From Trichosphaerium sp. ATCC 40318 (Eukaryota > Discosea > Flabellinia > Trichosidae): a stretch of DNA of 64,000 nt. Under the pieces are notes generated by a model. That model was not told the origin of the DNA. It did not search any database and saw only the letters and a program-made list of their open reading frames with translations. Position 1 is the stretch's first letter. The number at the start of each line of letters is the position of its first letter. Shown one piece after another: positions 60,088-64,000 of this stretch. Location: positions 62,001-126,000 of the forward strand of contig JALMLS010000285.1 in the NCBI GenBank assembly GCA_038496445.1. The letters are read 5' to 3'. The position numbers were made by a program, and so were the translations under genes.

Positions 60088-61333
60088 ATGCTTAGTAAAC
60101 GCCTTGGGCTATCTTTTGGTGCGTATCTGTCAGTATTTTAATTAATTAAACTAAAACGTACGTCACTTACTACAAAAAAGCCACAAAAGATAAGGAGCTA
60201 GAAAGAGCATTAAACGAAATACAAACAAATTTGGTCCACGAGAGAAACGATAAAAAACGCCAAATTACGCTGATAGGGATAGCGGAGGTATCAACGTTTA
60301 ACTATGAGCTAAACCGCTTCCGGAACATTTACTGTGACTCCATGGGTTGACGTTATATATTCACCTTTAAAGCACTTTAACTTACTGTGAGAGAGATGTT
60401 AGGTTTGGATAGTATTAGGGACGTCTATGACTTTTATTCATCTACTATAAACCTATTGGCATTTGACTTTCCACTGTCCAAAACGTGCGTTGTATTCGAA
60501 AGAAAAAAAAGAAGCAAAACCTTTAGCAAAAAACACAGCAGACTCCTAAGGCTTTTTTTGAACAATCACGTGATAATGTTCAAAAAGGGTTGGTTGGAAA
60601 TTTTGAGTTTTTTTATTGTTTTCGGGCGTTTTTTTGATTAATTTTTCGTTCTCGTTCGTTCGGTGACTTTTGTAGAGTTGGCTCTGTCCGTCTTATCAGA
60701 GAGAATATATCACTTTTTCATATTGCAGAAGTTGAAGCATATCTCAAAGGTTTCTCCTCATATATAAATAAAAAAAGATACACATTCTTATTTGTCTCAC
60801 TCCTAACCGCCTAGATAAAAATATACATAAGGATGATATTGTTCAAGTTGATTGGTTATGCGTAGATTACGAACACAGACAATACAAGGCACGTGGGATT
60901 TTTTTGAAAGATGAAACGAAATAATCTTTTTTAAAATTTTTTTAGTTATCTGTATCATTTTACAAACTTATCAAACGATACTTGGGTCTATGGAATAAGT
61001 CACACGTGATAATGTATTGTGACGAAGAGAAGATGCCTTACTTCATGTACATACTAGTGCCTGCAACAACTGCAAAAAAAAAAGCCGATAAAAATAAATA
61101 CGGCAATACGCCACAGCTTTTGTTTTTGCACTTTGGATTTTTTTTTGATAGTTTTTTGTTCTTACCTTTATTGTTAGGAAGTGGACAGGTTTCAAGTTCT
61201 TAACGTTCTCTACAAGAAAGTCAAAGAAGCACAAGGAATATACAATTGGGGTTTTCCTATTCACGTTCGAAGATGTCGATGTAGAATGGGTCGAAGATTG
61301 AAGATATTATTTTTCTACAACCATAAAACGTAA
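60088..61333 (+). CDS. Unassigned multi-exon gene (exon joins uncertain)
   Basis: Starts MLSKRLGLSF. A GTGCGT..AAG intron leads to a helical stretch 'LERALNEIQTNLVHERND' and 'ITLIGIAEVSTFNYELNRF'; a further intron near 60356 joins 'RNIYCDSM' to 'EMLGLDSIRDVYDFYSST'. Later pieces are 'GSVRLIRENISLFHIAEVEA' (about 60675-60750), 'DDIVQVDWLCVDYEHRQYK' (60830-60890) and 'EVDRFQVLNVLYKKVKEAQG' (61180-61240). The pieces have the character of one soluble alpha-helical protein, but I do not recognise it and cannot fix all boundaries. Confidence 0.4.
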
Positions 61334-62203
61334 ATCTTTTTCAAGAAGACAACTATTGTGTCCCTCCCGGAGGTTATGTGTTTATTTTTTTCGTGCTTGT
61401 TTGTAATTATAATTCACAATATAAAATTGTATATCATTGGCAATAAAATATAGTTTTATTATGTCGTAGACACTTGTTAGAAACAGTTCCGAAGATGCCG
61501 GAAAAAACAAGATTTTTTCCTTCCGAATGGTTGTATCCCAAAAACCTTCATTTCCGTTTTTTTTTTTGTATGTTTAATTACAATTAATTAATATCTTTAC
61601 CTCTCATCGTTATCATTATGCATAACTAGTCAATGACGTTATGTAGTTTATAAATGAGGACATTTTACATAAATACCTCAAAACAGTTAAAAAAGATCAC
61701 TCGAATAAACCTACACCTATCAGACTTCCTTTCAAAAAAACCTAAATTTAAACACGTGCTTTGGTGCTTTTTTTTTTCAAAGATCCAATTTTCTTCTTTT
61801 AGATCTTATCATAGACCTAAATAGCGATAAAAAACCCGACATTACACACCAAAAAACAATGTACATTTACCCGACGTATCTTGATAAATTTGCTAAATTA
61901 CAGAAAGCGTGTATGCACCACCGATTTGCATTCATTTCTATCGAATGTCATTGTTTTTTTTGAGGCTAAGATTAATCATTAGGTTTTATGGCATCCTCGT
62001 GAAGTTTTCGTCCATCTACGATGTGTATCACCCATGTGATTGTAATAAGCTATAATCAAGTCGTTCATAGCCTATTCTAACGACCCTGTATCTCGAAATC
62101 GTAAGAGCATTATTTCGGCAGCGGATACGGAGTTTAAGAAATCTTATAAAATCGTCAGTTAAACAAAGCAAGCAACACAAGCACAACACTTCTAAAACAC
62201 ACA
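61334..62203. other. Intergenic, AT-rich
   Basis: About 870 bp with long T and A runs and one CACGTG at 61753-61758. Nothing coding or repetitive that I can support. Confidence 0.5.
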
Positions 62204-62781
62204 ATGAGCAACTACAGCAAAGCACCAGTAATCTTCTATCCACGTGCTATCAAGCAACAACATGCAATGTTACCACCACTACGATGTGTCTTAAAGCAAC
62301 GTACGTTGATAACATCAAAAATGTCAAGAGAACCTGACATTAAAAAAAAAAGCCCAAAACAAAAACACTGCTAACGCCCAACTTTTTAGTACCTTACACA
62401 CGTTGGTCTGTCACTCATGTTGGTCCTCAGAAGAGAATCTATCGCGCTAAAGCAACACTAAAAAGGAAGACAAAACCACATGTTAAGAAGTACCAGATGG
62501 AGTCTTTTAGCAAGGTTTACAATATGAACAAAGGTTCGTTCTTTGTGTATTTAAAAATACAAATGAGGCACTTATATGGCCGTGAAAAAAAGGATTAATT
62601 TGTGACACATTGAGAAACTGACGATTTTTTAATAGCTTACAGCACAGAGCCAGATGATTTTTGGATATTTGAGTTCGGCCCTGCATGCAAAGCAGATAAC
62701 GAGATTGAAAGTAAGCCAATACTGCCACAATCAAACCATTCAGCATTCCGAAGAGTTAAAAGAGGCACATGCGTTATGTAG
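62204..62781 (+). CDS. Small basic protein of unknown function, three exons
   Basis: Starts MSNYSKAPVIFYPRAIKQQH. Introns at about 62300-62389 and 62536-62633 keep the frame. The protein continues 'YTRWSVTHVGPQKRIYRAKA' and 'LKRKTKPHVKKYQMESFSKV', then 'STEPDDFWIFEFGPACKADN', and ends 'SAFRRVKRGTCVM'. It is about 135 residues long and strongly basic in the middle, like a ribosomal or other RNA-associated protein, but the family is not recognised. Three coherent exons make it a likely real gene. Confidence 0.5.
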
Positions 62782-63359
62782 ATAAGTTTTCGGCGATTTT
62801 CGTCGGAGATAGATATCTATCAACCCTTCCTTTTGTATCATAAAAAAAACAAACCCAAAAAATCTTCAAATGAAAAAAAACGCTTCTAAAGTGAAGCGTT
62901 ATCACGTGAGGAGAGAAATAATTAAAAGATGTATTTTTATATAAATAAATAACAGTTAAATCGTTGTATTTCTTGCCTTGTGTTATTCTACTACGCTACA
63001 ACTACACTACTACGCTATTATTTTTTTTCTTTTTACCAAAGAGATAAAAAAAGAAACTGTTTGGGAAAAAAGTAAATTCGAAACTATTGAACTCCTACAT
63101 CAACGACATAGTTTTGAATAACATGAGCGTATCCGGAGTGCGATATCTCGCTCACGGAAATCAGGAACACAAGAGCACAGGTCCGAGGTGAATTTTTCCG
63201 TCGATTATTACGACTATGTTTAACAGGAACAACTCAAAAAAAACCCCCAAAAAAAAAAAAAGACATTGGTCAGCGCACCTCCGCTACTTTTGACATCCCA
63301 ATTAATATTGTACCACATGAAACATTCCTCTTTTATCGCAACAATACAGCGGTGTACCT
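62782..63359. other. Intergenic, AT-rich, with an inverted repeat
   Basis: About 580 bp, mostly A/T runs. It contains the hairpin described separately and a CACGTG at 62903-62908. No coding signal. Confidence 0.5.
62879..62900. repeat. Perfect 8-bp inverted repeat, 6-nt loop
   Basis: AACGCTTC and GAAGCGTT flank TAAAGT, about 100 bp after the stop of the preceding gene and just before a CACGTG site. It could form a hairpin in RNA or DNA; it may equally be chance. Confidence 0.5.
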
Positions 63360-63617
63360 ATGGCAACAAGTTGTAAGCACCCTATGTGTACACGGAAAAA
63401 AAACCTTCTGCCCAAGATTTTTGATTATTCACGTGATCTAGCTTCGAAAAGAGGCAAAAAAAAAAAGAAAAAAATTATTGTATTTTGAAAAGCAGGTGTC
63501 GGATACTTCTCTAAAAGGCGTGAGTCGCTTTCAGTACCTACAAATAGCTATACTAAGCAAGTTCCTCTACCTGATAACGCTAAAACAAAAGCCATCGGAG
63601 TACTGATCAAGAAATAA
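63360..63617 (+). CDS. Possible 40-aa two-exon protein
   Basis: Exon 1 encodes only MATS and part of a Cys codon. A GTAAGC..AAGCAG intron (63375-63496) joins it to 'VGYFSKRRESLSVPTNSYTK' and 'QVPLPDNAKTKAIGVLIKK'. Splice signals are good and the second exon looks coding, but the product is very short and unrecognised. Another coding-like piece with a hydrophobic end ('IALDVLLVGGLFFVDKALNF') lies at about 63750-63846 and may belong to a different small gene. Confidence 0.35.
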
Positions 63618-63901
63618 TACAAAATAAAATAAAAATCAGAAGAAAAGTTTAATGATACCCACACGTGATAGCGTAAAATAACTACGATGTAATCCAATTT
63701 CAGAAGTGAAGTGTCCTACGTACTAGTGAATTAATTTACAGATACGGATACCATACAAGGAATACAGCAAGTCACTATACAATCGCACTTGATGTTCTAC
63801 TTGTGGGAGGTTTGTTTTTTGTGGATAAAGCGCTTAACTTCATCTAAGGAACGAAATAACCGCGTGACATAGTACGTTAGTAATACTCGTACGCGTCAGT
63901 A

Positions 63902-64000
63902 ATGAGTAGAAAAAAACCAAAGACAGCCAACCATTATTTTGACCAAAACCTCCAAGATTTACCTTTACTGCACCTTCTACTGTGGCTCGCTGTAATATGT
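63902..64000 (+). CDS. Possible gene start, cut by right window edge
   Basis: A frame beginning MSRKKPKTANHYFDQNLQDL stays open to the end of the window. Only 33 codons are visible, so neither its reality nor its identity can be judged. Confidence 0.25.
   Translation, partial: MSRKKPKTANHYFDQNLQDLPLLHLLLWLAVIC

Overview
This window is nuclear DNA from a small-genome eukaryote. Evidence: almost every gene is cut by short GT..AG introns (mostly 40-90 nt, donors often GTACGT or GTAAGT), genes sit 100-400 bp apart on both strands, and the products are eukaryotic (Ras, Sar1, DENN, Prp18, WWE, BAH and F-box proteins, a Frizzled-like receptor, mitochondrial carriers). Base composition is moderately AT-rich. 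A two-domain animal/fungal-type phosphofructokinase, a canonical Ras and a Frizzled-type receptor point to the Amorphea (an early-branching fungus, another unicellular opisthokont or an amoebozoan). I cannot fix the species. No rRNA, tRNA, CRISPR or recognisable transposon was seen.

Layout. 1-8 kb: NHL-repeat protein (cut by the left edge), WH2/proline-rich actin-binding protein, the first of four members of a repeat/nuclease family (A), a GEP4-type phosphatidylglycerophosphate phosphatase, and a signal-anchored acidic repeat protein with a 1-nt frame break. 8-14 kb: GH79 heparanase-like enzyme, mitochondrial carrier, family member B. 14-27 kb: Prp18, F-box and HEAT/multi-TM coding region, DENN-PH protein, mitochondrial sulfide:quinone oxidoreductase, BAH/AT-hook protein. 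27-35 kb: phosphofructokinase, a three-WWE plus macro-domain protein, a C-type-lectin-like membrane protein. 35-43 kb: divergent family members D (no nuclease) and C, Ras, and a PD-(D/E)XK nuclease-protein kinase fusion of Crinkler type. 43-57 kb: DNRLRE membrane protein, Frizzled-like receptor, Rrp5-type HAT protein, Sar1, two multi-pass membrane proteins. 57-64 kb: gene-poor, with several small or unassigned genes and many CACGTG sites.

The most unusual content is the four-member family built of repeated helical 'LDxWY' modules ending in a PD-(D/E)XK-like nuclease, with intron positions shared between copies; the WWE-WWE-WWE-macro fusion; and the Crinkler-like nuclease-kinase. Several genes show isolated 1-nt frame problems, which may be assembly errors or early decay. 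Exon joins were inferred by eye from splice signals and protein continuity, so internal boundaries and some starts are provisional.
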